DNA of 64,000 nt from the NCBI RefSeq assembly GCF_910596095.1, contig NC_056550.1, forward strand, positions 11,964,501-12,028,500, given 5' to 3'. Under the pieces are notes generated by a model. It saw nothing but the letters and a program-made list of their open reading frames with translations, was not told the origin of the DNA and ran no database searches. This stretch comes from Thunnus maccoyii. Lineage: Eukaryota; Chordata; Actinopteri; Scombriformes; Scombridae. Shown piece by piece: positions 31,998-43,449 of the stretch. Numbering within the stretch: position 1 is the first letter of the stretch; every line of letters begins with the position of its first letter. A program made the position numbers and the translations under genes.

Positions 31998-32940
31998 TAC
32001 AATAGTTATCATTACTGGGCTGATAGACCACAACTATCTCATATAATTAATGTCTTCAGTTCAAGTAGTTCAAAAATATTATATCATTCCTTCAAACTTC
32101 AGTGATATTTTGTTGTGTCTCTTTGTCTCTTTATTTCTCTTTCTTGTTTTTACATTCCTTTCTCACAGTGAAAAATATGAAATAAATCACAACATAAATT
32201 CAACAACAGTAAAACTTTGGCTTTCAAAAACTCTATCAGAGAAAAGATGCACTACATTACCTGAAGTATCTTCATAAGCTTTGGGTGATTTTTTTAAATT
32301 AAATCATGAATGGTTAGATTGAAGACCTTATAAATGTTCTTTGTAACAGTGCAATTCAAATATAAAGTTATTTCATTCAATCATTTCTTTCTACTTCAGT
32401 CAGGATTTGAGAAGAAAGGCTGATCTTTTCCTCCTCTGTGGATCTTATTTTTAATACAATATAATTAATGAGGAGCTTTCAGTGGATTCTCACTAATAAA
32501 CACATTAGAAACACTGAATAGTCAGATGAATGATGGAGATAATGTTGATTCTCTTTCTACAAGTACAGGTAACACTTACACACTCTTTACTTGTAGATTT
32601 CAATCGGGAATGCAGTATTTATCAGAATGTCAATTATGTTTTTATTTGTTTTGATAATGGAGTTGTGAGCAGAAACAATTTCTAGTTTCTTTTGGAAAAT
32701 TTCTCTGACATCCATCGGTTCAGAGTTACATAATATCAAATAAGCAGAATGTTGCTGTTATTATTTTTAGAATAGAAGAAAAGACTGTATAATATTCAAC
32801 ATCTGAAGAGACAATTCAGATTCAGAACAAAAACCTAATTAATATTGCAAGAATTAAATGCATTTGACTACAATCACATCTAAATTATTTGTTATGGTTT
32901 CAACACACAGTAGGTCAAAATGAGAGCCTAATCTAATCTA
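31998..32940 (+). other. Spacer with C intron relic
   Basis: 32090-32460 resembles C upstream sequence (17770-18110). The relic at 32468 is listed separately. The rest is AT-rich without exons. Confidence 0.5.
32468..32563 (+). pseudogene. Relic of a family C leader intron
   Basis: GAGGAGCTTTCAGTGGATTC and the following ~75 bases match the C leader intron up to the acceptor region. Both the leader exon before it and the V exon after it are missing. Confidence 0.8.
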
Positions 32941-32952
32941 GTTCTATCCTCC

Positions 32953-33083
32953 CTGTGAGGAGGAGTCAATGCAAAACATTAATGTCTTCAACCTCTACTT
33001 AGACTCCTCCAGCAACACAGTGACTCTAAACGGACAGAATGTGCAGCCTGAAGACACTGCTGTGTATTACTGTGCCAGAGACC
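32953..33083 (+). pseudogene. IGHV: VH21, B promoter fused to A FR3
   Basis: 32953-32998 is the B promoter block (GAGGAGGAGTCAATGCAAAA and part of the 5' UTR). At about 32996-33001 it switches inside CTACTTAGA/GACTTAGA microhomology to A FR3 (LDSSSNTVTLNGQNVQPED), ending YYCARD. No leader, CDR1 or CDR2. Confidence 0.88.
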
Positions 33084-33122
33084 CACAATAACACAAACCA
33101 TCAGCAGACCTGAACAAAAACC
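33084..33122 (+). other. 23-RSS of VH21
   Basis: CACAATA (33084-33090), 23-base spacer, ACAAAAACC (33114-33122). Confidence 0.9.
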
Positions 33123-34026
33123 CCTCAGTGCCTGAACACTTGTAACATGAAGCCACCAGAGGAGGAGCCCTCAGACCACTAATGATTTCAACACTAGTTC
33201 ACTGTTACAATAACAGGAAACAGTATTTGATCATATTTAACCATAAAAAGTAAAAAAAATATAACATGAGTTATTATAATATATAATTATAATAATATAA
33301 AATAATTCAGTGGAGGCATTTACCAAAAAGTGTTCTCTCTTCCTGACTTGCAGTATTTATATTTCAAGTGGTGAATTTGTTGCAGCATTATTTCAGTTGA
33401 CAACTACACTTTAAAAGCTCTTCATTTAACAAGAAACGAAACATAAAAGTTTCTTTATGTCACTTTTAGTTTTAGTTTGTGGCTCCACATAAATTACTTT
33501 TGTCAGTCTGGACTAACAATGAGAGGAAGGACTGAACAGGACAAGAAATGTAACATTTTCTCCTTTTACTCGTGAGAATACAAGAGCTTTACAAAACACT
33601 TTCACAGTCTTTGGTACGATCTGTCTCCAGTATAGATGCAAACATTACAGGTGACCTCAGTAGATCAAAATATTAGCAAAATGTAAGTAAGTTAAATAGG
33701 CTGTGGTATTAAAATAAAATAATGTCATTAATAACTGACAATAATATTATTATTTGCTTGGTATAAATTATTATAAATTAAAACAAATTGTGTCTTAGTC
33801 CGCTGTGTATTGTAGATTAATGTTTTTTTATTTTACATATTTACCTGTTTCTTTTTACATATTTTTCACATATTCACATCAGTTTTCTTCACTTCAAAAA
33901 ACAAAAAAAGCAACATTTGTTCAGGAGGTACTTTTTCTATTAAAACTTAATGATAATAAGTATGAAATTATTATTGCACATTTTAAAAAGTTCCATCCAG
34001 TTCTCTCTCCCTGTGAGGAGGAGTCA
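33123..34026 (+). other. A-B spacer
   Basis: Same layout as 3227-4212. No exon seen. Confidence 0.65.
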
Positions 34027-34106
34027 ATGCAAAACCTTGATGTCTTCCACCTCTACTTATCTGACTGCAGAGAGGATGACAGAGAACAGTGGACACACAG
34101 TTTAAC

Positions 34107-34541
34107 ATGATGGACTATAGGACAGGACTGCTGCTTTTAACCATCTGCTGGGCAGGTGAAAATATTTACAGATCTTAAATTGAAGTCGTCTTCAAAAAAT
34201 TAAAAACTTCAGTAACAATTTTCTTTTTGTCTTGACAGGTGTTGATGGTCAGACTCTGACAGAATCTGAACCAGCAGTTAAAAAGCCTGGAGAATCCCAC
34301 AAACTGACCTGTACAACCTCTGGATTCACATTCAGCAGCTATGATATGGCCTGGATCAGACAGGCTCCTGGAAAAGGAAAGGAGTGGGTTGCAACTATCT
34401 ATAGTAGTGGCAGCAAATACTACTCTCAGTCAGTTCAAGGCCGGTTCACCATCTCCAGAGACAACAGCAGAGAGCAGCTGTATCTGCAGATGAACAGTCT
34501 GAAGACTGAAGATTCTGCTGTTTATTATTGTGCTCGACACT
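34107..34541 (+). CDS. IGHV: VH22, family B V segment
   Basis: Exon 1 is 34107-34155 and exon 2 34239-34541. CDR1 is [10 protein letters not shown] and CDR2 [11 protein letters not shown], two codons shorter than VH6. FR2 reads KGKEWVA; the hydrophobic Leu of GLEW is replaced by Lys, which could affect VH-VL packing. ATGCAAAA is at 34027-34034. Open and probably functional. Confidence 0.94.
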
Positions 34542-34579
34542 CACAGTGACTGAGTTGGTTGAGCAGCTGTACAAAATCC
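34542..34579 (+). other. RSS of VH22, 22-base spacer
   Basis: CACAGTG (34542-34548), 22-base spacer, ACAAAATCC (34571-34579). Confidence 0.93.
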
Positions 34580-34775
34580 TACAGTACTCATCATCACTGG
34601 GCTGAAAAAGTATTTAATGTGATTAATGTGTGATTATTGTCCTTAGTTGACAAAGTAAATTAGATATTTGATTCAATCATTTATTTTCTACTTCAGTCTC
34701 AATTTGAGAAGAAATGCTGATCTTTTCACCTTTAATACAACCTATTTAAATAAAATGTAATCAACTATTCAACGA

Positions 34776-34926
34776 TGAGGAGGAGGTGACTTTTACCAAA
34801 ATAATGCTCTGAAGAACAAATTCCTCTATCACATACACACTTCTACTAGTTCAGTGACATTAACAAGACAGAATCTGATCTGCAGCCTGAGGACACAGCT
34901 GTTTATTATTGCATACGTATAAACTC
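34776..34926 (+). pseudogene. IGHV: VH23, 5'-truncated family C V
   Basis: Begins in CDR2 (GGGDFYQNNALKNKF region) and runs to the V end. It carries the same ATCTG duplication and FR3 erosion as VH7, so both descend from one already broken gene. Promoter, leader, FR1 and FR2 are gone. Confidence 0.88.
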
Positions 34927-34966
34927 CACAATGATACAAAGCCACCAACAGACCTGCACAAATACC
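34927..34966 (+). other. RSS of VH23, 24-base spacer
   Basis: CACAATG (34927-34933), 24-base spacer, ACAAATACC (34958-34966). Confidence 0.8.
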
Positions 34967-35237
34967 CAGCAACCAAGTAACCCAACCACAAATTTTCTAT
35001 ATATATCACTGATACTTGAGTTCAATTTAACATGTACCATACAAACAGTCTTTCTTTCTATTTTTGGGTCTATACCACAACAAAACAAAAAAATAAAAAT
35101 ACATAAGTACTCCTGTTGCTGGATGTCATATTATATTCCACATGGAAGGACAAGTCATATTAAAAAATAATAAAAAAAATAACTTAAACTATAACAGACT
35201 TCCAGTAAATGAGACACTCCCTCCCCATGATACTCTG

Positions 35238-35245
35238 ATGCAAAT
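35238..35245 (+). promoter_or_regulatory. Octamer of VH24
   Basis: Perfect ATGCAAAT, 104 bases before the ATG. The extra distance is due to a TGTATGT-type repeat near 35295. Confidence 0.88.
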
Positions 35246-35341
35246 CTTCAGTGTCTGCAGTGTACTTCTGTCCTGCTGACTGGTCTTGTTGTTTGTATGT
35301 TGTATGTTGTTTGCATCAGAGGTCACATCTCCAGCCTCAGG

Positions 35342-35835
35342 ATGATGAACACACTCACTATTCTGCTGGTTGCTCTCGCTCTGTCCTGTGAGTTCTCCTG
35401 CTTCTTGTTTTATCTTTCATCAGACAACATCAACTGATGGTCAGTCAGTGATACCAGAAAACTTCCCAGATGACTGTTTGTCTCACTTTCTTCTGTAGTT
35501 CATCTCTCCTTTCATCTCATCAGGTTGTACAGGTCAGAGTATGGAGTCCATTCCTTCCAGTTCAGTAGTGAAAAAGCCTGGTGAGACTCTCAGTCTCTCC
35601 TGCAGGGGATCTGGCTTCACATTTACCTGCTGTACAATGCACTGGATCAGACAACCTGCAGGAAAAGCACTAGAACGGATAGGGGTCAGCTGGTCCACTG
35701 CTAGTAGTAACACTTATGTTACGAGTGTGAGAGGATGTGTAGAAATCAGCAGAGATGATAGCAACAGCATGGTCCATCTGAGACTGTCTAACTTAAAGCC
35801 AGAGGACTCTGCTGTGTATTACTGTGCCAGAGACA
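35342..35835 (+). CDS. IGHV: VH24, family D V segment
   Basis: Exon 1 (35342-35387) encodes MMNTLTILLVALALS and exon 2 is 35524-35835. CDR1 is GFTFTCCTMH, CDR2 GVSWSTASSNTY with an extra Trp. FR2 reads ALERIG (Arg for Trp in the usual LEWIG). FR3 reads VRGCVEISRDD, where Cys replaces Arg. It therefore has five cysteines in the V exon after the leader junction. Open frame; canonical Cys, Trp (WIRQ) and YYC are present. May be functional, though the changes at conserved framework sites make this less sure. Confidence 0.9.
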
Positions 35836-35874
35836 CACACTAGTTAAATTAAGCAGAGAGGCTTTACAAAAACC
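35836..35874 (+). other. 23-RSS of VH24
   Basis: CACACTA (35836-35842), 23-base spacer, ACAAAAACC (35866-35874). Confidence 0.93.
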
Positions 35875-36589
35875 TAAAACACCTACAGGGGGCAGCAGGA
35901 GACCCGAAATATGATGGCAGTGAGAGCAGAATGACAATGACACCAAACATACAATACACACGAACAAAGAGCAACACTTCCTGAGTCTTTGTTGTTTGAT
36001 GACTGATAATGTCTAAATGTGTTTTTCTTTCTCTGTTTTATTAGACGTATGAAGAAAACAAAATTGAATTTTTAGATATTGTTTGAAATAATAACATTTT
36101 CTTCCAGGCTGTAAAAGTATGTAATAAGTTGTGTAATTCAGCAATTACACATCTGAGTGATCAAATTAATAAGTGGAGTCCAACAGGGGTCCATTCTCCG
36201 AAAGCTCCCACTAGCCCAGTTTATGGAAAGCAACAACATATTCTAAGATAGTTATGTGGATGACAAAGGATGTCATCAAGTGACTGTGGTGAGTATAGTC
36301 ACTAAATAAGTGCATTGAACAAATTAATATTTGGATGTGCCAAAATATGTTTCAGTTAAACAAAGATAACACCAAGATACAAAACCAGCCTACAGTCACC
36401 TTAAAGGAATAATTAGACATTTTGGGAAATATACTTATTTTCTATCTTGTTGAGAGTTAAATGTGAAGATCAATTCCACTCTCATATGTATTCATATCCA
36501 AATAAATTCCCTTGCTTATAATAGTATAAGTGGTCATGACACAAATCAGGATTTTGATTACTTGTGACATAATAGTCCATCATTCTTTT
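35875..36589 (+). other. D 3' flank and unassigned sequence
   Basis: D-type flank to about 36200, then sequence not repeated elsewhere. No exon recognised. Confidence 0.5.
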
Positions 36590-36720
36590 ATAGCCTGTCA
36601 GTATCCTTCTTTATGCAAAGTGAACGTCCTCACAGTCTGCTATGAACACTTGATATCATGCTGTCAGTTGCAGCAGAAGAAGAGAAGCTCCCCTCAGACC
36701 ACTAATGATTTCAACACCAG
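36590..36720 (+). pseudogene. Promoter scar of a deleted A gene
   Basis: TAGCCTGTCAGTATCCTTC with ATGCAAAG and about 90 more bases match the unusual promoter of VH32 (49735-49840). Just before the leader it jumps to A-type 3' flank (CAGACCACTAATGATTTC). The whole gene has been deleted. Confidence 0.8.
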
Positions 36721-37250
36721 TTCACTGTTACAATAGCAAGAAAACAGTCTTTGAACACATTTAACTGTGAAAAAAGTAAAACAAAAATAACATGACTTAT
36801 GATGTATAATTATAATAATATAAAATAATACAGTGGAGGCATTTATCAAAAGTGTTCTCTCTTCCTGACTCAAAACATTTATATTTCAAGTGGTGAATTT
36901 GTTGCAGCATTATCTCAGTGGACAACTACACTTTAAAAGCTCTTCATTTAACAAGAACACTTTTAGTTTTAGTTTGCGGCTTCAACACCAGTTCACTGTT
37001 ACAATAACAGGAAACAATATTTGATCATATTTAACCATAAAAAGTAAAAAAAAAACCAACATGATTCATTATAATATATAATTATAATAATATAAAATAA
37101 TTCAGTGGAGGCATTTACCAAAAAGTGTTCTCTCTTCCTGATTTGCAGTATTTATATTTCAAGTGGTGAATTTGTTGCAGCATTATTTCAGTTGACAACT
37201 ACACTTTAAAAGCTCTTCATTTAAAAAGAAATGAAACATAAGAGTTTCTT
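36700..37250 (+). repeat. Tandem duplication of A 3' flank
   Basis: 36713-36975 and 36981-37265 are two successive copies of the A-family 3' flank, suggesting a crossover between two A genes. Confidence 0.75.
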
Positions 37251-37259
37251 TATGTGACT

Positions 37260-38004
37260 TTTAGTTTTAGTTTGTGGCTCCACATAAATTACTTTTGTCA
37301 GTCTGGACTAACAATGAGAGGAAGGACTGAACAGGACAAGAAATGTAATATTTTCTCCTTTTACTTGTGAGAATACAAGAGTTTTCCAAAACACTTTCAC
37401 AGTCTTTGGTACGATCTGTCTCCAGTATAGATACAAACATTATAGGTGACCTCAGTAGATCAAAATATATATAAGTTAAATATGCTGTGGTATTAAAATA
37501 AAATAAAGTTATAAACAACTAACAACAGTGTTACTTATTTCTTGCTCCTCTGCACTATTATTAATGATTATAAATTAAACAGGTTGTTTGATGTCTTAGT
37601 CCTCTGCATATTGTAGATTAATGTTCACCATTTTTAAAAATGGTTCATCAGATTTTTGATGCCCTTTCTTGTAGGCAGCCATTGTTTTTTGTTCATGTGT
37701 ATGAAAATCATTTTAATTTTCTGAGGTGAGATTCATCTCATGTTTTAGCAAAGTTAAGATTTTGTGTCATGATAATTCAGTTGTGAGTGTGTTTAAAATA
37801 TGTATTTGTTGAGTGATACTCTGATATCCAACAACACGAGATGGTTGCAACTCAAACTTCAAACACAAAATTCAACTTTTGAAGACAATTCTGATTAAAT
37901 AGAAGTTTCAAATGTAGATTGCCTAATTCAAAATTAATGTAGCTTGTGTTGAAATTATTACATTATTGTTTTACACAACAAACAAAAGGTCAAATTCTAT
38001 CCTC
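37260..38004 (+). other. A-B spacer
   Basis: Matches 10190-10942 closely. No exon seen. Confidence 0.6.
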
Positions 38005-38080
38005 CATGTGAGGACGAGTCAATTCAAAACTTGGTTGACTTCCAACTTCACTGATCCAACTGCAAAGAAAATGACAAATT
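38005..38080 (+). promoter_or_regulatory. Degenerate second B promoter before VH25
   Basis: Same relic as at 10943: GAGGACGAGTC with TTCAAAA in place of the octamer. Confidence 0.6.
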
Positions 38081-38258
38081 GTTTAGTTTCTACTGCGACT
38101 TTTGTTTTATGCAACGTAAGAGTATTGCATATTTAAAAAACTTCAGTGCAATTCTCTGCTTGCTGTGAGGAGGAGTTAATGCATAGCTTGGATGTCTTCC
38201 ACCTCTACTTATCTGACTGCAGAGAGGATGACAGAGAACAGTGGACACACGGTTTAAC

Positions 38259-38707
38259 ATGATGGACTATAGGACAGGACTGCTGCTTTTAACTATCTGC
38301 TGGGCAGGTGAAGATCTTCACATATCTTGAGTTGAAGTTTTTGTTAAAAAGTTACTAGCTTAAAGAAACTGATTATTTTCTTTTTTCTGTCTTGACAGGT
38401 GTTGATGGTCAGACTCTGACAGAATCTGAACCAGCAGTTAAAAAGCCTGGAGAATCCCACAAACTGACCTGTACAACATCTGGATTGTCATTCAGTAGCT
38501 ACTGGATGGCCTGGATCAGACAGGCTCCTGGAAAAGGACTGGAGTGGATTGCAACTATCAGTTATGATGGTAGTAGCTACATCTACTACTCTCAGTCAGT
38601 TCAAGGCCGGTTCACCATCTCCAGAGACGACAGCAGAGAGCAGCTGTATCTGCAGATGAACAGTCTGAAGACTGAAGATTCTGCTGTTTATTATTGTGCT
38701 CGACACT
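38259..38707 (+). CDS. IGHV: VH25, family B V segment
   Basis: Exon 1 is 38259-38307 and exon 2 38399-38707. CDR1 is [13 protein letters not shown]2 [15 protein letters not shown]3 [11 protein letters not shown] (Asp for Asn). The octamer-like motif is degraded to ATGCATAG (38179-38186), the weakest among intact B genes, so expression may be low. Coding part intact. Confidence 0.94.
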
Positions 38708-38745
38708 CACAGTGACTGAGTTGGTTGAGCAGCTGTACAAAATCC
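38708..38745 (+). other. RSS of VH25, 22-base spacer
   Basis: CACAGTG (38708-38714), 22-base spacer, ACAAAATCC (38737-38745). Confidence 0.93.
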
Positions 38746-40032
38746 TACAGTACTCATCTTCTGGGCTGGTAGCATTTAGTAATCGAGTGTGTTTAGTAAT
38801 AAATTACAGCAACATTTGTCTCTGCATTATGTTAAGTTGTGTGTTCCTCAAAAATATTCTTTACTAAACATGAGAAACATCAACTTTCATGATACATTTG
38901 TCTGGGTGTGAAATAAAGAAAATACAAACTACTACAAATAATAATAGAGATGTTTAAGAATGATTAGCATTTCTGTAAATTAAGACAACATAATGTCGAC
39001 AAATTATGTGGAATCATAAAATCAAGGAGTGAAAAAAAGTTGCAGTTTCCTTTATAAAATCACTAGAGGTCAGTGTCAAGTTTCTCTTTTACAATAAAGA
39101 AACACTCAGATCTGCTTTTCTCATTGATATTAACAGACTGACCCTTGAACCAAATCCTTATCTCGCCTAAGGCACCAAAATGGCTAGAGCCAGCCCTGAG
39201 TTCACCGTTATAATAATTCTTTGAACACATTTAACCGTGAAAAAAGTAAAACGAAATAACATGACTTATTATGATATATAATTATAATAATATTAAATAA
39301 TACAGTAGAGGCATTTACCAAAAAGTGTTCTCTCTTCCTGACTTGCGGTATTTATATTTCAACAACATTTTCTCCTTTTACTTGTGAGAATACAAGAGCT
39401 TTACAGAACACTTTCACAGTCTTTAGTACGATCTGTCTCCAGTATAGATGCAAACATTACAGGTGACCTCAGTAGATCAAAATATTGGCAAACTGTAAAT
39501 ACGTTAAATAGGATGTGGTTTTAAAATAAAATAAAGTTATAAACAACTAACAACAGTGTTACTTCTTTCTTGCTCCTCTGCACTATTATTAATGATTATA
39601 AATTAAACAGGTTGTTTGATGTCTTAGTCCTCTGCATATTGTAGATTAATGTTCACCATTTTTAAAAATGGTTCATCAGATTTTAGATGTCCTTTCTTGT
39701 AGGCAGCCATTGGTTTGTGTTCATGTTCATGAAAATCATTTTAGTTATCTGAGGTGAGATTCATCTCATGTTTTAGCAAAGTTAGGATTTTGTGTCTTGA
39801 TAATTCAGTTGTGAGTGTGTTTAAAATATGTATTTGTTGAGTGATACTCTGATATCCAACAACACGAGATGGTTGCAACTCAAACTTCAAACACAAAATT
39901 CAGCTTTTGAAGACAATTCTGATTAAATAGAAGTTTCAAATATTGATTGCCTAATTCAAAAAAAAATTAGTTTGTGTTGTAATTATTACATTTTGTTTTG
40001 CACAACAAACAAAAGACCAAATTCTATCCTCC
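38746..40032 (+). other. B 3' flank and A/B spacer block
   Basis: 38760-39160 matches the orphan flank at 1596-1850 and 55880-56250. From about 39200 it is A-type 3' flank without an A gene, then the VH6/VH25 upstream block. One A gene has been lost here. Confidence 0.6.
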
Positions 40033-40108
40033 ATGTGAGGACGAGTCAATTCAAAACTTGGTTGACTTCCAACTTCACTGATCCAACTGCAAAGAAAATG
40101 ACATATTG
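40033..40108 (+). promoter_or_regulatory. Degenerate second B promoter before VH26
   Basis: Same relic as at 10943 and 38005. Confidence 0.6.
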
Positions 40109-40285
40109 TTTAGTTTCTACTGCGACTTTTGTTTTATGCAACGTAAGAGTATTGCATATTTTAAAAACTTCAATGCAGTTCTCTGCTTGCTGTGAGGAGG
40201 AGTCAATGCAAAACCTTGATGTCTTCCACCTCTACTTATCTGACTGCAGAGAGGATGACAGAGAACAGTGGACACACAGTTTAAC

Positions 40286-40733
40286 ATGATGGACTATAGG
40301 ACAGGACTGCTGCTTTTAACTCTCTGCTGGGCAGGTGAAGATCTTCACAGATCTTGAGTTGAAGTTGTTGTTAAAAAGTTACCTGCTTAAATCAACTGAT
40401 TATTTTCCTTTTTCATCTTGACAGATGTTGATGGTCAGACTCTGACAGAATCTGAACCAGCAGTTATAAAGCCTGGAGAATCCCACAAACTGACCTGTAC
40501 AACATCTGGATTCACATTCAGTGACTACTACATGGCCTGGATCAGACAGGCTCCTGGAAAAGGACTGGAGTGGATTGCAGCTATCAGCAATTATGGTGGT
40601 GGCAGCAAACACTACTCTCAGTCAGTTCAAGGCCGGTTCACCATCTCCAGAGACAACAGCAGAGAGCAGCTGTATCTGCAGATGAACAGTCTGAAGACTG
40701 AAGATTCTGCTGTTTATTATTGTGCTCGACACT
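40286..40733 (+). CDS. IGHV: VH26, family B V segment
   Basis: Exon 1 is 40286-40334. Exon 2 is 40425-40733 and starts with AT, not GT, after the acceptor, so the junction residue is Asp (ADVDGQ) in place of Gly. FR1 has EPAVIKPGE (Ile for Lys). CDR1 is [10 protein letters not shown] and CDR2 [21 protein letters not shown] is at 40206-40213. Intact and apparently functional. Confidence 0.94.
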
Positions 40734-40772
40734 CACAGTGACTGGAGTTGGTTGAGCAGCTCTACAAAATCC
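40734..40772 (+). other. 23-RSS of VH26
   Basis: CACAGTG (40734-40740), 23-base spacer, ACAAAATCC (40764-40772). Confidence 0.94.
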
Positions 40773-41901
40773 TACAGTACTCATCTTCTGGGCTGCTAGC
40801 ATTTAGTAATACAGTATGTTTAATAATGAATTACAGCAACATTTGTCTCTGCATTACTTAAAGTTGTGTGTTCCTCAACAATATTTTTACTAAACATGAG
40901 AAACTTCATGATACATTTGTCTGGGTGTGAAATAAAGAAAATAAAAACTATTACAAATAATAATAGAGATGTTTAAAAAAATATTTCTGTAAATTAAGAC
41001 AACAAAATTTTTTTTAAAAATTTTGCTCTGTAAATACAGTGATTCAAAAATGTACATTTTGGTATTCTTTTAAAAAAAATCAAAAGCACTGATTTGTTTG
41101 TTTCAGAAACATAAGTTTTGATTGTCCAATACATAATCAAAACCACATACATTCCTGAAACTGAGGCATTTTACACCCTTAACAATATGTTTTAGGGAAA
41201 AAGACTGTGCCAGATGCATTTACTTATTAAGAAATGAAATATATAAATGTCACTTTTTCACTGTTATTATTGAAGTAAATCTCAAGATGAACAGCAGGAA
41301 GCCTGAAGAAGATGTTGTGTATTTTTATTAAAGTTGGATGAACAAAAACTATGTCCTCCTTCTCTCATCCTCACTGATAGACTCTGCACAGTCTCACATT
41401 ATTAATGTCCTCAGGTCAACTAATTCACAATTACGCAACACACTCTTATCTGAGTACCACTGATGTATGACTGAAGTTATACTTCATTAGAAAAAATATA
41501 TAATATATATATAATTTAAAAATCTGACTCTTCCATCACGTGCTGTAGCTTCATTGAAACCATTGCTGAGAGAAGACAGCAGTAATCTATAAAGTCCAAG
41601 TTTCTCTGTGTCTGTTTCTTCAAACATTTGAAAACACTGAAACTATTCAACGTCTTTTATGCAAACTCAACTTTTCATATTAACATGATCCTGCTGCTGT
41701 TGCTGTATTTCTGTTTGAAAGAAATAAGTAAGTAAAGTCAACAAAAAATTAAATAAATGTAATGAAATTAGAATATCATATGTAAAGCAGAGATGATTTC
41801 CAGCTGTGTTTTCACTTTGCAGATATACAGTAATAACAGTCATCAGACTCTTCTATTAGTTTCCAGTTAGACCAACATTAATGCTTCATGTGTTTGATTC
41901 T
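40773..41901 (+). other. B 3' flank joined to B' 3' flank and A upstream block
   Basis: About 40780-41015 is B flank. From about 41020 it matches 6530-7440, which follows B' gene VH3; the B' gene itself is absent here. Confidence 0.6.
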
Positions 41902-41995
41902 ATGCAAACTCAGTGATCCTCCTTCTTTCTCAGATATAAAAACTTCACATCAGACTGTCAGTGGAGATCACAGCACATCAGTTTCACCATAAACC

Positions 41996-42418
41996 ATGTT
42001 CTCTGTAGCTCTGCTGCTGCTGTTGGCAGCTGGATCCTGTGAGTCTCTTTGGATTTGTCATAGTCAGCAGTTCTTCTTTTGTTTTGATAATTTGTCACAA
42101 AATATTTTCTTTTTTTAACAGGTGTGAAGTGTGAACAGTTGACACAGCCAGCCTCAGTGACTGTGCAGCCAGGTCAACGTCTGACCATCACCTGTCAGGT
42201 CTCTTATTCTGTTAGCGACTATTACACAGCTTGGATCAGACAGCCTGCAGGGAAAGAACTGGAGTGGATTGGAAGTAGATATACTGGAGCTTCATACTAC
42301 AAGGATTCACTAAAGAACAAGTTCAGTATCGACTTAGACTCTTCCAGCAACAGAGTGACTCTAAATGGACAGAATGTGCAGCCTGAAGACACTGCTGTGT
42401 ATTACTGTGCCAGAGACC
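41996..42418 (+). CDS. IGHV: VH27, family A V segment
   Basis: Exon 1 is 41996-42038 and exon 2 42122-42418. It belongs to the A subgroup beginning VKCEQLTQ, with a GTGAGTCTCTTTGG intron start. CDR1 is SVSDYYTA and CDR2 SRYTGASYY. ATGCAAAC is at 41902-41909 with a TATA box. Intact and apparently functional. Confidence 0.95.
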
Positions 42419-42457
42419 CACAATAACACAAACCATCAGCAGACCTGAACAAAAACC
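42419..42457 (+). other. 23-RSS of VH27
   Basis: CACAATA (42419-42425), 23-base spacer, ACAAAAACC (42449-42457). Confidence 0.95.
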
Positions 42458-42978
42458 CCTCAGTGCCTGAACACTTGTAACATGAAGCCACCAGAGGAGG
42501 AGCCCTCAGACCACTAATGATTTCAACACCAGTTCATCACTAAAGAGGAAAAAAGACTACAGTATATTTATAGCAGGAATTATAAGAAGAGCCTTTAAAA
42601 CATATTATTAATTTAATTTTAACAACAATTTATTACTATATGCCATTAAACACTAAACCTTTAATTTTACCATTAATGAAAAAGACATGTATGAGGTAAC
42701 ATTCCGACTAAATTCCCCCAAATAATCTCCCATCAGTGTCTATTCTTACAATAATGAGGAGTAAAGGAATTATTTATTTAACAGCTCTTCATCTGACTAG
42801 AAATTGTTCTCCAAAAAGTCACTTCTTCATTCATAACTTTACCATTTCAACAAATCCATCATTTTTTTTGGAACACCATTTGTAAGTCCATTTAATAATT
42901 TCTCTTCAGACAACTTCATGGTGATACTAATAAGTCAAACTATATGTTTTCATCACAACCCAGTCCAGTTACATCACA
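42458..42978 (+). other. A 3' flank and unassigned sequence
   Basis: Only the first ~75 bases match other A flanks. No exon. Confidence 0.5.
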
Positions 42979-43206
42979 GTGAAGATTTTACACCAATCCC
43001 TGCTGTCCTGCAATGATTTCCTGTCCCAATACAAACCTGCTCACTGCTTGAGATCTTCATGTTGGTTCCTACTAGTGGTTCCAAAATCTCACCTTGTCAT
43101 AAGAGTGACTGAGCCTTTGCTCTACTCACCCCTCAGCTGCCTGATCTCAACCAGCGAATTTCACATCTTCTCCAAACTGACTGTCATTTGTTGTATTGGT
43201 TTTTAA
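42979..43206 (+). mobile_element. Probable LINE reverse-transcriptase tail fragment, copy 2
   Basis: An open + strand frame contains LSQYKPAHCLRSS, LLVVPKS and a C-terminal FHIFSKL. This spacing resembles the tail of fish L2/Rex/CR1-like non-LTR retrotransposon proteins (YxPxRxLRSS, LLVVPRT, F(K)S.L). Inference from motif order only. 25281-25440 is a second copy. Confidence 0.5.
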
Positions 43207-43398
43207 AATCATCTCATTTTATCTCTTAGATATGTTTGATTTTATGTAATTATTTAACATTATGTTACCATACTTTGTAATATTCTTTGTAATTAGTGCT
43301 ATACAGTAAAAATAATGAATATGATTTTTAGGGTTTGAAAAACCAACCAGTGATTTAATGTTATGTCCATGTACAGTTTAAAAATCACAATGTAGACT

Positions 43399-43401
<3 letters not shown>

Positions 43402-43443
<42 letters not shown>

Positions 43444-43449
43444 TATATA
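43402..43449. repeat. (AT)n microsatellite
   Basis: About 24 AT units, with one ACAT interruption. Confidence 0.97.

Noticed and set aside
42968-42984. Isolated CACAGTG as a possible D-segment RSS
   Set aside because: No nonamer at 12 or 23 bases and no partner heptamer. The same was true of other stray heptamers checked.
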